Below, in pieces: positions 1 to 13,100 of a DNA stretch of 64,000 nucleotides; position 1 is the stretch's first letter; every line of letters starts with the position of its first letter. Under the pieces are notes generated by a model that saw nothing but the letters and a program-made list of their open reading frames with translations, did not search any database and was not told the origin of the DNA. The DNA is from Neelides folsomi (lineage: Eukaryota > Arthropoda > Collembola > Neelipleona > Neelidae), in NCBI GenBank assembly GCA_034687125.1, contig JAQGBZ010000350.1, positions 1 to 64,000 of the forward strand. The letters are read 5' to 3'. The translations under genes and the position numbers were made by a program.

Positions 1-125
1 TAATTAAAATTTCGTTTAAAAAATAATCTAAATAATAAGAATTTAAACATTTATTAATTAAAATTTCGTTTAAAAAACAATCTAAATAATAAGAATTTAA
101 ACATTTATTAATTAAAATTTATTTA
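1..125. repeat. 54-bp AT-rich tandem repeat at window edge
   Basis: Two nearly identical 54-bp units (1-54 and 55-108, one visible mismatch, aataatc versus aacaatc) are followed by the start of a third at 109-125. The window begins inside the array, so it probably extends to the left. No coding potential is visible. Confidence 0.85.
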
Positions 126-3100
126 AAATTTTAATTTGGAAAGATCAAAAATTCCATTTTATTTGATAAATTCAAGAGTCTTTTTGAACAAGAAGGAAAA
201 GAATATTTGTTGAAATGAAGAATATTTGCGGAAATGGTTAAAGTTTAGTGTTGGCAGTAAAAGGTCGTGTTTGGTCAAGAGGACGTAAAAGGTTGGAGTG
301 GTGAAGTGGGAAGTGTTTAGGAGAAGATGATGGTCATTTGTATGAGCGGTTGATCGTTGGTTCGATTTGCTCCTCTGAGTCCCGGAAAGCCTCTTTAGGT
401 CCATTCCATTTTCCAATAAAACTTCATCTTGTGGTCGGTAAACGTCCTGCGTGGTTGTCCTACCAAATCCAAGCTCATAACCCTCAGCCCTCCCATGTCC
501 ATCCCCGCAATCCCCACACACCTTGGCCATCTTTCTCCGCATGACACCTCATATCCACACTTGGTATGATCGTATACGACCCTTTGATGAGATTTCCCTC
601 ATCCCTCCGTCGTCACTCTCAAAGAGCATCTCACAATCCGAAACAAATCCCTTTATGCCTTTAGACCACTCACTGAATAAATTGACCAGATATAAATGGC
701 CAAGCTCTTAAATCACATGTAAATGGTCCTATCAATACGATTCCCTCTCTTATTCCAATTGACCATTTCCCTCGTTTTTCCCCATTTCACACCGTTTACT
801 CCTCGTCAGCCGCAATATGGTCAATTTCCTTCTATTTATTTTTATGGCTTTCCCTGAATATTTTTACCATTAGAGGAACCCTAAAGATCAATGGACACCA
901 ACTCATTGTGATTACGTCACTACAAATGTCATCATTAGGGATTTATTATTTAGAATCTTTAGTTGCTAAATATTTGGCTGATTTGCTTAATCTTTATAAT
1001 TTACATTACTGATATTTTAATTTAAGGTTAATTTGTTTATTCTGTAAGGTCAATTACTAACTATGGACTAACTACAATTAGTATACATGTATATTGTATT
1101 ATAAAGGGCAATTATCAAATTCCATCTTTGTTAATTGGCAAAATTGGAAGTGTGCTTCAAATTATCACCAAATTACAAAAGCACCTCAAATAGGAAAATC
1201 AAATAGGAAAATCTCAATTGTTCTAAGGAATATTAGACATTATTAGGTAGAATAATTTGATTATGTTTAGTTTAATAAATGAGGTTTATTTTGGCTACGG
1301 AATGAATAAAGAAGGGGGAAGAAATTGAGGGTGGATATAGCCATTGGGTTGTGTGTGGTGGCCGTGGGTTTGGCGGAGATTCCCACTGGAGTCGGGAGGA
1401 GAAAAGCAGTTTCATGTTGGAGCATTCGTCTTGATTTACCTCCCTGACAGCTCGGTTGGAATTTCCCTATTTCTCCTCGCCCTCGGAGGAAATATATTTA
1501 CCCTTTTTATCTCATTCTCTTCTCCTCCGCCTTCCTTCCAAAACATTTCCGAGGAGACCAAGAAGGAGATAAGGACCAAAACTTTATTTCGCCTTTTAGT
1601 CCTTTAGAGCGAGAAAGGGAAATAAGAAATTGAGCCTTGTTTACCTCCACAACAACAGATATGTTCGTCTCTATATTTTGATATCTTCAATGTTTCGATA
1701 CACTTTTTGGTATAGATCAAGTAGATTTTTATATAAAGACTGTACGCAGGTTGGTATGCTTTTACTCGGCCGTGAAGGTTTTTTCCGAAATAGAATTTTC
1801 TGGTTTGGAGAACTCCATAAGCTACCCGATTTCTTCCTTGAGAGTCTGGGGAGGGAGTTAAAGTGGGAGGAGGCTGAGAACAAATCAGATTCTGTCCTAT
1901 TTCCTTCCTCCCTGGTAAACAAGGGGAAAGTAGACCTTTCAATTCAAAATCAATCTTTCCATCTCCTCCAGAACATTATATAATTCATTTGCATAATGGG
2001 AGTACAAAGGGAGTTGAGCCAAGAATCATTTTATCTCTTTTCAAATACCTTCATGAATAAAATTTCCAAGCGGAATAGTATCATCGATTCATTTTTATGA
2101 ACTAAAATTTAGATTAGTTAAATGTCCAATCAATTACAAAAATTGGCAATCAATTAATATTAAATAACTGATACAAATACGATATTACGATATACGATAT
2201 TATTTAATACAAATCACATTTAATATTTAAAATAAGTAATTATATTATGTACTGAGAGATTTTGATAAATTCTTTTTATGTTAATATTTATTTAAAAGTT
2301 TTTTCGGTCATTACTTCATTAATTCGATCTTGTTTGATTATAATTAACTTACTTATTGAGAGCATGACGTTTCTAAAATAATGAATTGATTACTTTGTTT
2401 GGATAAGTTAAAAGTTGTTTATGTAATATCTACCATAATGTAGGCTTTTGTTATTGAAAAGAAATGGGATGATGAAGTTTATTGTCAATAGGAGGGTTTG
2501 AATTGACTGAAGACTCTTTTGGTGTCATTGAGTGAAAGAGCTGAAGGTGGAGTCTCCATGATTGATTCCCTTGATGAGGTGAGGCGGGGTAATGGAAAGT
2601 TCTCGTTCTCATATTTGCGACCATTCCAACCATTCCAAAAGGTCTCTGGCTAAAGGGGAAAATAAAAAGATATCTAACTGTTGGGGCTGCCATTTGGTCA
2701 GCTTAAATCCACAATGGATTTTTGACATCTGAAGCCACAGATTGCATTTTCCTGTTCCGGAGAGTGGAAGCAGCCAGAAAGTGTCTCCTGAGGATTCTCC
2801 CCGATGTGTCAACCAAAGTTCCCATTCATTTCATCGGAAGTTCATCCTCTGATGATCCCCTCACCCCCCAATTCTTCTCCCGGGATACTCTGATTCCTCC
2901 GCTCCTGAAGCCACCGAATTCACCCACGGCTCCCAATTCCCCGTAACCAACACCGAGGATTCAAAGTCAAAAGAGACATTCTGGCGACGGAGATCCCGCG
3001 GTATATTTATAAGAACAATAAATACAGACGTCATCCCCCGGTTTTCTCGGAACAAATTTCCAGCCAGAGACATGAGAGGAAATTCCAGAGTTTCATCTTT

Positions 3101-6100
3101 ATAATATTTATTACATTCCCCTCCCGCGTTTTGATTTGGTCGGGAGATATTGTATCATGTTTCATACACTTTATTAAGTCAAGACAGGTTGATTCATTCT
3201 GGAAATTGGTCATAATGGAAATTCCATTCCAGCGTTCATAACAATTGTAATAAGTATGCAACCATTTTGTTTCTAAACATCAAGGACAGAAACGGGACTT
3301 GTTCTCCCATATGACCTCTATAAGGGAAATCAATGGGAATAATTTGTTTCATTTTCTTCAATAAAATGTCTTCATTGAATTTGATTACTCTTTCGTTTCT
3401 TGAAAATAATAAATAACCTTTTTGGCAAATATTCTTCTAAATAGAAGATATTTTGGCAATATTACAATGCTAAATGGCTTCTCAATCAAATGATTTCGGA
3501 TTGCAAATTGAGAGAAGCTTGTTTCCAAACTGGGGAGAAAGTGAGTATGGCGAATTGAAGTGTAGAGGAAAGTGGAATTTTCCATGATTTAACCATGAGA
3601 ATAGCGGGCCAAGACTATCAATTTTCATTACATTTAAGACCACTGTGCTTAATGAATTGAGTATAGTATATGGGGAGGACGAGGAGTGGGAAAGGATTTT
3701 CCTTTTAGTCACCACCGACTCATTCCATATATTAACTACCAGACCCACTGGATAGTTCAACTACCCGAATCCATTTATTCTACAGAGAATTCTCCCGATT
3801 CTCAAATCCAAGAGATCCTACATGGAGCTCCCTCGAATGTCTTTTCGAGGTCTTCTTTCTTTCCCTGACTTTCATTGTCTCGTTCGCTCCCACTTGATAT
3901 ATGATCCAAGGAGAAGTTTACTTATGGGAGGGAGGAGACCCAGAGAGGAAAGGAGGGATAAAAGATTACTTAAAATATCATTACAATTCACAATAAAATC
4001 CACTAGCTTATTTAAATTTAAAGTATTAAATTAAATAAATTGTAATTTTTATTAAACATTTAATTGTGAGAGAGTCGATAACTTTACATGTGAAACTTTG
4101 GATAAATTGAATAAGTTGGGTAATATTTTTAACATAAACATTTTAACTTAAAATGTAATAAAATTGACCATATATAAGTCTCATCACTAAAACTGCATGC
4201 AATTTATCTTCGTGGAAGTTATTATGAAACCTTCGAAAAGATCAAAGGAACACCTTTTACATCCCTTACATGGTCAAGTGAATCGTACCAGTCCTTGTAT
4301 GTACCAATATGAATTGAGGAAAGTTTGGGGTTTGAAAGGGTCGGCCGACCCACCGCCACTAGTTTGCTTATTACTTTATTACATTCGAGATGAGCACAAT
4401 ATTACCAAAGGGTACACCGTATAAAGTATGTAATCTGTGTGTATGATACTGTTTACTACAATATGTATAGAATAGTAAATTCTGGTTTGCTATACAATAA
4501 TACCTTCAAACATTATTACTTTATTATATCAACACAAGCTATACATTGAAAATACATTTTAAATATGTTCCAATACAATACAGAATAGGGTATATTACAA
4601 GTATGGTATAGAGTACTGCTGGTATTGTTGGTTTCATATTAGTGATCTTGTGATCTCTGTGTATTAAAAGCATGGTACAAAGAACAAATTGTGTCCTGTT
4701 GTATGTATGTAATATGTCTGTATTTCTCCTTTGTATATTTATTATGCTGAAACCAGAACAAACAAGTAAAATCCACTTCTCGTAAAATTGTTCTCATTCC
4801 GCTTGTATGAATTTAATTAAGATGTGAGAGGCAGTGCCATTATTGGACCGGACGAGTCATCAAGAATTCTAAATTCCCCTCACAACTTCCAACCCTCACC
4901 TGAATTGATTCATTTTCAAAGGGTTTTACTTTGCCTTATTAAACATTCCTTAAACTTAACAAGACAGAAAATGAGAGAACGGAGTTGAATTATTGATTAT
5001 TTGATTATCTTCCATCCTCCAATCCCAAGTCATTTGAAGGCGTAAATCAAACGGGGCCAATATTGAAGGGCCATGTTGAGTTAAGGGTATGGCAAGAATA
5101 AAATAAGTGAATTGTAATAAAGGCTAATTAAAATGTTTAATGTCTTCGCCACTCGCCGCCCCGCACCTTCACTTTCATTCATTCGGATCCATTCAATGCC
5201 CCCTTCATTTGTCTAAATAACTTTCATTAGTGTTTGCTCATACCACAGGCGTGTAATATGGGAAGTGTGTGTTTAATGTTCATCCAAGTCCTTTTACAAG
5301 AATGCAAATAAAAGAAACAATGTGGTCTATGCATTTTATTCCCATCCCTTTAAATACATTTATTCATTGCATATACTTATAATGTACTTTCCACCGTATT
5401 GTTCCGTCCACCAGTCATTGTTCAAAATCGGTATATGACTTAAAATGAATGGATGTGAGTGAGACATAGTTTGAGTTTATTTGAAGTCCAAGCGCGGGTC
5501 GGTCGTGTGAAGGGCAATTTGGGGGCCGAGTGGGGCGAGGGCGTAGGTGAATAATGGGATGACATATGTTTCGAGGAGGATCTCTCGTTCAGATTACTGT
5601 CAGATTACAATGAGAATGAAATTCGGCTCCCTTGGTGGTGAGTCCTCCGCCCCTTTTCCGCACTAATTTCTTCTCCATCAAATAAGGCGGCATGAGATTA
5701 ATCATCCTCAACTATCTGGATTTTAATCCGCCAAATGCCTCGTTTCAATTCATTTCCCCTCCACTCACATCAAATCACATCCCAAGGTATGATGCTCGTA
5801 TGTATACAAATATGTAATATTACTTAATTCTGGATCATAAAGGTCCTTAAGCTAAGAAGATTACCGCATTAATAAAACATTTTTGACATTTGAGCTCCAA
5901 TGCAAATATTGTGCGAGAATCTCATAAAACAGAGGAAATAGCGTATTAAATAATTTACTATTATGGAGTATTATTTAGATGTCAGGATGATGCGGATATA
6001 ATTTATGGCTAAACTTCATTAGCTCACTTATAAGGAGAAATAATGTAAAATGAAAAGTGAAGGATTTTGGAATCAAGTCCAAACGAGGGGAAATGGACGA

Positions 6101-9100
6101 GGGAATGGTGGGGTTTAAAAAGTGATTTATTATTGAATATCTTTAGGGTGTTTTTCATAAGGTGGGGATTGGATTTGGATCGAAGTTGTTTTTGGGATGA
6201 GGGCGATGATTTGCGTATGGTGGAGAATAGATTTGATTAAAAGTGGGTTCCCCGGTGAGGCCCCGTGCCTACTGTTGCGTTCCCTCCTAATTCATGTCCG
6301 ATCCCCCCGATGTCTGGACGGGAGAGAAAACTCCCGACGGAGAAAACAATTGAGGAGACGCCCATCCGCTTCCAACTTCCTTCCAAATTGCTCCAAATCC
6401 AACTTCATTTGTTCACAAAGACTATCCGGACGTCACGCGCGTCTTTCAGCCCCACTCGCTCAGTACTTTTAATACTCACATATTGGATCCCGTTATTTCT
6501 AATTCCACATTAATGCGGGCTAAAGTCCATAGAATAATATTAGATTTATTAATTCACGCGAAACAATTAGGTAATCGACTTCTACACATCTACAATTAGT
6601 TTCCTATAAAATTTAATTTAATAGCCTTTATTTATTAATAAATAAACGGCTTATAGCTAAAAGTTTTTTTTATTTAATTTAACTAGAAATTAGATTTAAT
6701 TTAATTTTAAATATTTGTTAATATCTGAAGATTAAAAGTATGTCTGAATAAAATAAATTGGAATGGTTGTTTGTAAGGGAGGACGTTGGGAATGTTGAAG
6801 GATGCTTGAAATGTCTTAAATTATTATTATTTGCTCACTCATCTTTGGAGGGCTGTGGATGTGTGGGGCAGGAATTTATCATTTCCAGATTGTTAAATTG
6901 AAAAAGAAGGTGTGGAGGTTCCCTTTCATCTCCTGTGTACTCAAGGAGGAATCCTCCTATCCCAATCCGACCTGTGAGACTTTGACCGAAAAGCAATAAA
7001 AGCGAAGGGGAGAGGGAGAGTGAGAAACGGCGTCGGAATATAAAATGATTCCATAAAAGCATCCATTGACTCTATCAATCTCTCACGAGGAAAGTTGTGA
7101 GCAAACTGCGAAACCCATTACAATACAACTCAACCGTTCTCAACCCCTTCAGCCACCGCAGTCATCCACACCTTAACCAACACAATTCTTTCATTTTATT
7201 CATTCTTTCCGACGTTGTATATTGTTACTTTTCTTTCTTACCTCTGATGACCAAAGAATACGAGAGGGATTATTAAACTTACAAATGTATACAAGATTAT
7301 GATTAGATATATTTCTTATATCACTAACATCTGTACATGTCTTGTTTATTGCTGGATATTATATTTAGGTACAACGAGAAAATAATCTAGGAATAAACTT
7401 TATTTATTCATAATTAAATTATAAGATAATTAGAACATTACAAAACCAATTTACTTTTAATGGGAATGATTTTAATGTAAAATTAATTAATAATTTAATT
7501 TTGTTTGTGTATTTTAATAATAACGATCTGGAAATTATTTAAGTAACACAATCATACATAAGATGCTTTCTGTTAGACTATTGTAATATTGTATCTTTGT
7601 TAGATATTATCATTTAACTAACATAAATTCATATTATATAAGGTATGTAGTATATTGTAAGATGAAATGAGTAAATTTCCATTATGTAGAGATGTGGATG
7701 AAAATCCGGAGAAGTTTTCCATTGTTCAACTTGCATCTCATTAGAGATTTGTGTGGGGTTGATGGAGTTTGGTCGACGGAGTCCCGTTGGGAGAAGACGA
7801 GGAGCGGATAATAGAAATTTCCTCCTGTGAGAGGGTGAGTCCTAATGGTTCTGACACTCTCGTGTCGAATCTCCGCTCCTGCTACTGAGGACCAGCTAAA
7901 TAATACATCCATCCCTCTACATTCCTACAGATCAGAAAAGGACCCTTCTGACACCTCGCTTTTATAGGCGACGACGACCCTCAATAATCACAAACTCATG
8001 CTACATCCTCTCTCCTTTACAATCACCAACAATGCTTTAGTTCCACAAAGACTCATCACAAGTTTTTATTTAAATACTTTTAATTCAAAGTTTTATAATT
8101 TTATCATTAAGTCTAATAATTAAAATAATTTTAATTAAAATATAGTAAATTATTAAAGTTACTTATGTAGGTTCCCAATCGATAGAATAATATTATATTT
8201 ATTATGAAAAAATGCCTTTTTGAATATTTTTAAAAAGATTACAAGAGAATCTAATATTTTTGCAAAAATCGTTTTGTCTGAATACAGTTTTGTATTGGTA
8301 ATATTGTAATTGTTGAGTGTGAATGTTTGAAGTTGTTTAGGAAGATGAAGGGAGATAATTATAAATGCTAATGATAATTATGATTGCCAAAAGTGAGTTA
8401 ATAAATTGGTATCATTCAGGATGGAAACTCCTCGCTCCATTCTAATAAAGTGGGAATAATGAAGCTAAGTAAAGGCTAATAAAGCTAACCAGGCCCCATT
8501 AGCTCCCGAGAACGGAGGAAGGTGGAAAGTGAAAATAAACCTGTTTAATCCTATTAATTATTACAACTTTCTAGCCCTCAACGCCAATTCTTAATCCGAC
8601 AAGCGACGAGGAGAGGGAAAAGGAACTCGGGCAAACCAAGCTCAAAACACCAAACTTTCCGGATTCATTTCATATAAATAATGAAATCGTAATCAGAATG
8701 AGATGACGGATTGCTTTGAAAAACATAAAACAATCAAAAACATCTTCTCCTCTCTTTGCAAAATTTATCAAACATCTCGAGATTCCTCCAAGAATTCCCT
8801 GTGTCCTTCCCCATCTCACCCTAAAAGTATAATTTGCCTTTTCTTCTTTAAACTTATCTTTGCAATTAGTTGGATGACAAAGTTGAGTTAAAGTTAATTG
8901 ACCACACCCGACCAACTTCATTTGTTATATTAGTGCGAAATGAAAGCAGCTAATAAACGCACTCAAAACTTTATTTATAAGAACAGCTTACTTATTCATT
9001 AGTAAACTGATATTCACTATTGATAGATTATTTGTTTTGAATCATTTAAGATTAATAATAATATGTATACTAATACATTAATGCCAAAAGATAATTGATT

Positions 9101-9741
9101 GATTAAACACATTTCATTTTAAAATATTTTAGTATCTGTATGACTTTTGTATACCTTTAGCCTTTAAGAATCTTATACATACAATAAGTTAAACCGGTTA
9201 AACGCTTTATAACAATGTGTTGTAAAAGTGATTAAATATGAAATATGATTATTTGATTACGTCGAGGACGCCTTCATTGAAAGACTTACAAAGTCTTAAT
9301 TTATTCGAAAAAAACGAGGAAAATGCTGGAAAAAGTCCAAAGTTGAAAATGAATGACACTTTTAATAACTTTTGAAACTCGTTAATTTCTGTTAATTTAT
9401 TCGAAAGCCGATTTTCTTGAGTCTACCAAAGAGGAAGTTCTTATAAAGAAACTGAAAGTGATAATGACAGTTTGAAATCTAATGGGCGTAATTAAATTTC
9501 CCATGAAGCTCATGATGATGTTGAAAAGTTGATTGTCGGAGAAGAAGAAGCGTGGAAGGGAAAGGACGAAAAGGTGTAAGGTGAATTTAGGAAATAAGTG
9601 TTTGTAGTGGCGGAAGAAAGTGAGTGTGTGAAGGGTTATGTTTCCCTCGGCGGCTGTGGGAGTTGAAGGAGGCCGTAAGTATTTCATCCACATTTATGCG
9701 TTGTAAATCTAAATCTAACACAAACTAATCTCATTCATTAG
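126..9741. other. Long non-coding stretch upstream of Otp
   Basis: No open frame here combines an ATG start, splice signals and a recognisable protein. Stretches of very AT-rich DNA alternate with islands of higher GC and purine/pyrimidine bias (for example 350-700, 2,450-3,000, 6,200-6,500, 9,850-10,100). The islands give short accidental frames in several phases at once. The position beside a developmental homeobox gene makes cis-regulatory DNA likely, but that is inference from context only. I saw no tRNA, rRNA or mobile element in it. Confidence 0.5.
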
Positions 9742-9789
9742 GTCCAATTGCGCTGGGCATTACCCAAAATTGAACGTAATGAATTGGAC
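9742..9789 (+). other. Imperfect inverted repeat (hairpin) in Otp leader region
   Basis: GTCCAATT (9742-9749) pairs exactly with AATTGGAC (9782-9789), and CATTAC (9758-9763) pairs with GTAATG (9776-9781). The result is a 14-bp stem with an 8-nt bulge on the 5' side and a 12-nt loop. The left arm begins directly after an AG (9740-9741) that could be a splice acceptor. Whether this is transcribed is not known. Confidence 0.6.
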
Positions 9790-9847
9790 TTTCAAGGCAT
9801 AAAGGCTCCCCTGATTGCCCAGATGAATAGATCTCTAGCTGGGGAAA

Positions 9848-9866
9848 AAGACGCCTCTTGCGTCTT
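9848..9866 (+). other. Small perfect hairpin
   Basis: AAGACGC (9848-9854) and GCGTCTT (9860-9866) form a 7-bp stem with loop CTCTT. It lies between the larger hairpin and the G-rich tract upstream of the Otp start codon. It may be chance; its interest comes from the neighbouring structures. Confidence 0.5.
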
Positions 9867-9885
9867 CCCTTCTCTTCCCTGCCTT

Positions 9886-9939
9886 GGGAGTGTTGGGAGT
9901 CTTTGGGAGTCTTTGGGAGTTTTGGGAGTGGGAGGAGGG
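9886..9939 (+). other. G-rich tract with G-quadruplex potential upstream of Otp
   Basis: At least seven GGG runs separated by 3-7 nt occur in a row, built from an approximate ten-base repeat (TTTGGGAGTC type). The tract is about 170-220 nt upstream of the proposed Otp ATG, so it could lie in the promoter or 5' leader. Spacing fits a G-quadruplex-forming sequence on the + strand; folding is inference. Confidence 0.6.
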
Positions 9940-10106
9940 CCAAATTGATTCGCTGGGTAATCCGGGACAACCAACCGCCCACTGCTTGGCCCATCCCTGC
10001 CCATCCGCCTCCTCCCCTCCGCACAGGCCGAATGACAAGGCAAGGAGGAGATGAAAACTCCGGCAGACCCGCCGCCCAACCTGAACCCTTCACATCCACC
10101 ACCATC

Positions 10107-13100
10107 ATGCTCAACAACATCGGAGCAGGTAAGGGCCCTTAAGAGATATCCATCTCTATTACCTACATTACCTTCTTAAACTCATCTTCAAATAACCCGG
10201 AAAAACCAAATACTCAAAAACTACCAAAAACAATTCCTATTCTTTTGTACTGTATCTGTAAATGAGACAAAGATTATAATATCCGTTCTTAATATTAATT
10301 CTCAATTCTATATAAGAAATTACAATTTATTAAAAATTTAGATTATTTTTTTACAAAATAACTTTTTACAACAGTTTGATTTTATAAGCATTTATCCAAT
10401 GAAAATTATTTTAATTAAATCTCATTTAATTAGTTTAATTGGTTTTAACGATTCAGTCAGGAAATATTTTTTACATATTTTTACTTATTTATGGTTAGTA
10501 GAATCAATAATTGGGAATTTCATTACCAAATTGAATCTCCTGATGAAAGTTGAAAGGAAAGTAAAAATGTGGATTTATGAGGGAAATTGACTTTGAAGCG
10601 TAGGGAAAGAGGGAAAGACGTTGGAGCAAAGGAGTAACTTAAGGTGGATTGAATGGGTGATTTCCGGCAGACTTGAGGAGAAAGGGGAAAGAAGGAAGGG
10701 AAATTTGATTGATTAGGACTATTAAGGAGATTGAAATGCAATTACTAGGCCTTTCGTGCGAGGAATGATAGGCGGAAGGGCTATTAGTCCGCACACATAT
10801 CCATCTCATACTCTCAATGGTTGATAAAAGCTAATAAGAGGAATTGGGGAGAATTAAATTTATTTTACGTTATGGACCGAGTAATGAACCCTTAATGGGC
10901 TCAATTAGCATCGTAATCTTTTGTGGAAATTAGGATTATTCTCCACCGCCCAAAGTTTCCTACCCATTTACACTCCAATTAGAACTCTGATTTGACTTCA
11001 TATTGTTCAATTAATTCCCACGATTCAAACTCATTATGACTAATTGTATTTTCACACTGTTTGAATCTCCTCTTATGACTCGTTTCAAATTACATTTCTC
11101 TTAACACACATTGTCAGATTTGTCATTAAATAAAATGAATTTTGTATGTATGTATGTATGTACAGGGAGGGCCATAAGTATCTTTCTTTTTTTTAATCTT
11201 ATGGTATCTCTTTTAATCATTAATCAATTTTTATAACATTTGGCAATTGTAATGCTTATATATTATATAACATATTCAGTAACATTATTTTGTCTCTTGA
11301 GCTCCATCGACTTCGAGGCAGCGTTTGCAAACGCCCTCCGACAGCTTCACATGCACGTTTGCACATAGCTACCGGAACTTCTGCAAACGCTTCGATTATT
11401 CCAGCTTGAGTTCAGCAAGTGTTGAAGGATTCTTGGCGTAAACCTTGCTTACTTACCGCATAAAAATAAGTTCAAGGGAGTGAGATCTGGAGAGCGTCGA
11501 GCCCCGTTCCAAAGTTCGGACTTTCTCACAGAAAAGTAGCTGTCGTTTATTTACGGTTTGACCATATCAGTTTTTAGTTTGCTTCATAGTAGATGGATAT
11601 ATTTAACAACAATCGCCGTTATTTAAAGATTTTTATCTTTAATCACATTAAAATGGTTATCCATTTAAAGAAAGATACTTATGGCCCTCCCTGTATATTG
11701 GGGGATTGTGATGTTACCATCACAGCCACGCAGGCCTAGAGGCCCATTGCAGTCTGTCTCAGCCTATTTACAAGCATTTCTTTACTCCGTATGGCACACA
11801 TTATCAATATTAGATTGATATTTGTGTTTCCAGTGGAGAGAAATTTATCCCCGTGTTGTATATGCTATTGGTATTAGACTAATTTGTATGCTTCCATAGG
11901 GGATAAAAAATGAATCTTACGAGACATATCATTATTACACTATCTTGTACATAAAATAATAAGTGAGGAAAAATTAGATTTTAATTTTTCAATTTCTAAT
12001 TAATATAGAATATTGCCATCAGTCAGTGAAATACTTAGGTACGTTTACTACACCACACACCTAATTACATTTTACAATTGATTGGATTGGTCAAATAAAC
12101 TTCAAAATGGTGTGTAGGACTTCATCACATTACTGGACATGGGAATTCTAGTCTGTGCAACATCAACGAGAGCCGATCATCACTCTCTTCCTCAACAACG
12201 TCAATTACAACATCCAATGCATTGCAGGTAAATAACTCATTCACATACCTATTACCTTTAATTTAGAAACTATTTAACTAAAAACTCTATGTTAAAGCTG
12301 AGCTTGTCAGAGTCAAAGTACATATAGGAAAGAATGGGCTTAAAAAATAAAGGTTCAATTGGCATTGTTCATTTGTTCAAAATGTTGACTAAAATATTTG
12401 ATTGAGAAAATGAATGAGGATGGATGAGGATGGGGGCAGTCGGTAAGTTTTGGTTAAGAGGCTCCCTCGGTAATTAACGTTTGGTGAAGAGGAGACTTGG
12501 GGAGCATAAATGCCATATGAGGGGGTGATGGACGTCACTAAGTCCAGGATTCAATTTTATTTATTAGCTTGGGAATTCCGGGTCTGGTCTCGGGTCGGGG
12601 ACGGGAACGTCAACCCCAGTCTCATCGGATAGTGACAAGCCAGTGAAGCAGAAAAGGCACAGGACGCGATTCACCCCTGCTCAGCTCAACGAGCTCGAAC
12701 GATGCTTCTCAAAGACACACTACCCGGACATTTTCATGAGGGAGGAAATCGCTATGCGGATCGGACTCACAGAGTCCCGTGTACAGGTAATGCTCTTTAC
12801 ACACCATGCGTTTACCACATTGATGATTTTATACATTTTAACAATCATCTAGGCATTTTCATTATTAGCGTCATATAATAATTTACTTTAAAAGTATTTT
12901 ATCGATATTTTTCAAAGTAAGTTTAATAGATTATTTCCGATTATTACCAACTTTTGAATCATCTTAGGTATATTATGTATATAAAAATATTTTAATTACA
13001 GATACAGTTCTACCTTTGGAACATGTATTTTTTAAAATATAAAAGGTATTATTAATAATTATGCAAGGCATTATGCATAGTCAATAGGTGTTTTGTAAAT

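Noticed and set aside
159-542. 127-codon minus-strand frame with a CGDCGDG-like start
   Set aside because: An overlapping + frame exists in the same GC-rich island, the second half is simple AT-rich translation, and no family is recognised.
2451-3073. Several 65-80 codon frames on both strands
   Set aside because: Open in many phases at once because of local composition; no splice structure or similarity.
6197-6513. Two overlapping + frames of 91 and 82 codons
   Set aside because: They overlap in different phases, have Arg/Ser/Pro-rich random composition and no partner exon.
9731-10120. 129-codon minus-strand frame
   Set aside because: Shadow of the GC-rich Otp leader and exon 1; the opposite strand carries the supported gene.
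11707-11724. TGTGATG / CATCACA hairpin just after the transposon
   Set aside because: A 7-bp stem with 4-nt loop is common by chance, and nothing else supports a structured RNA.
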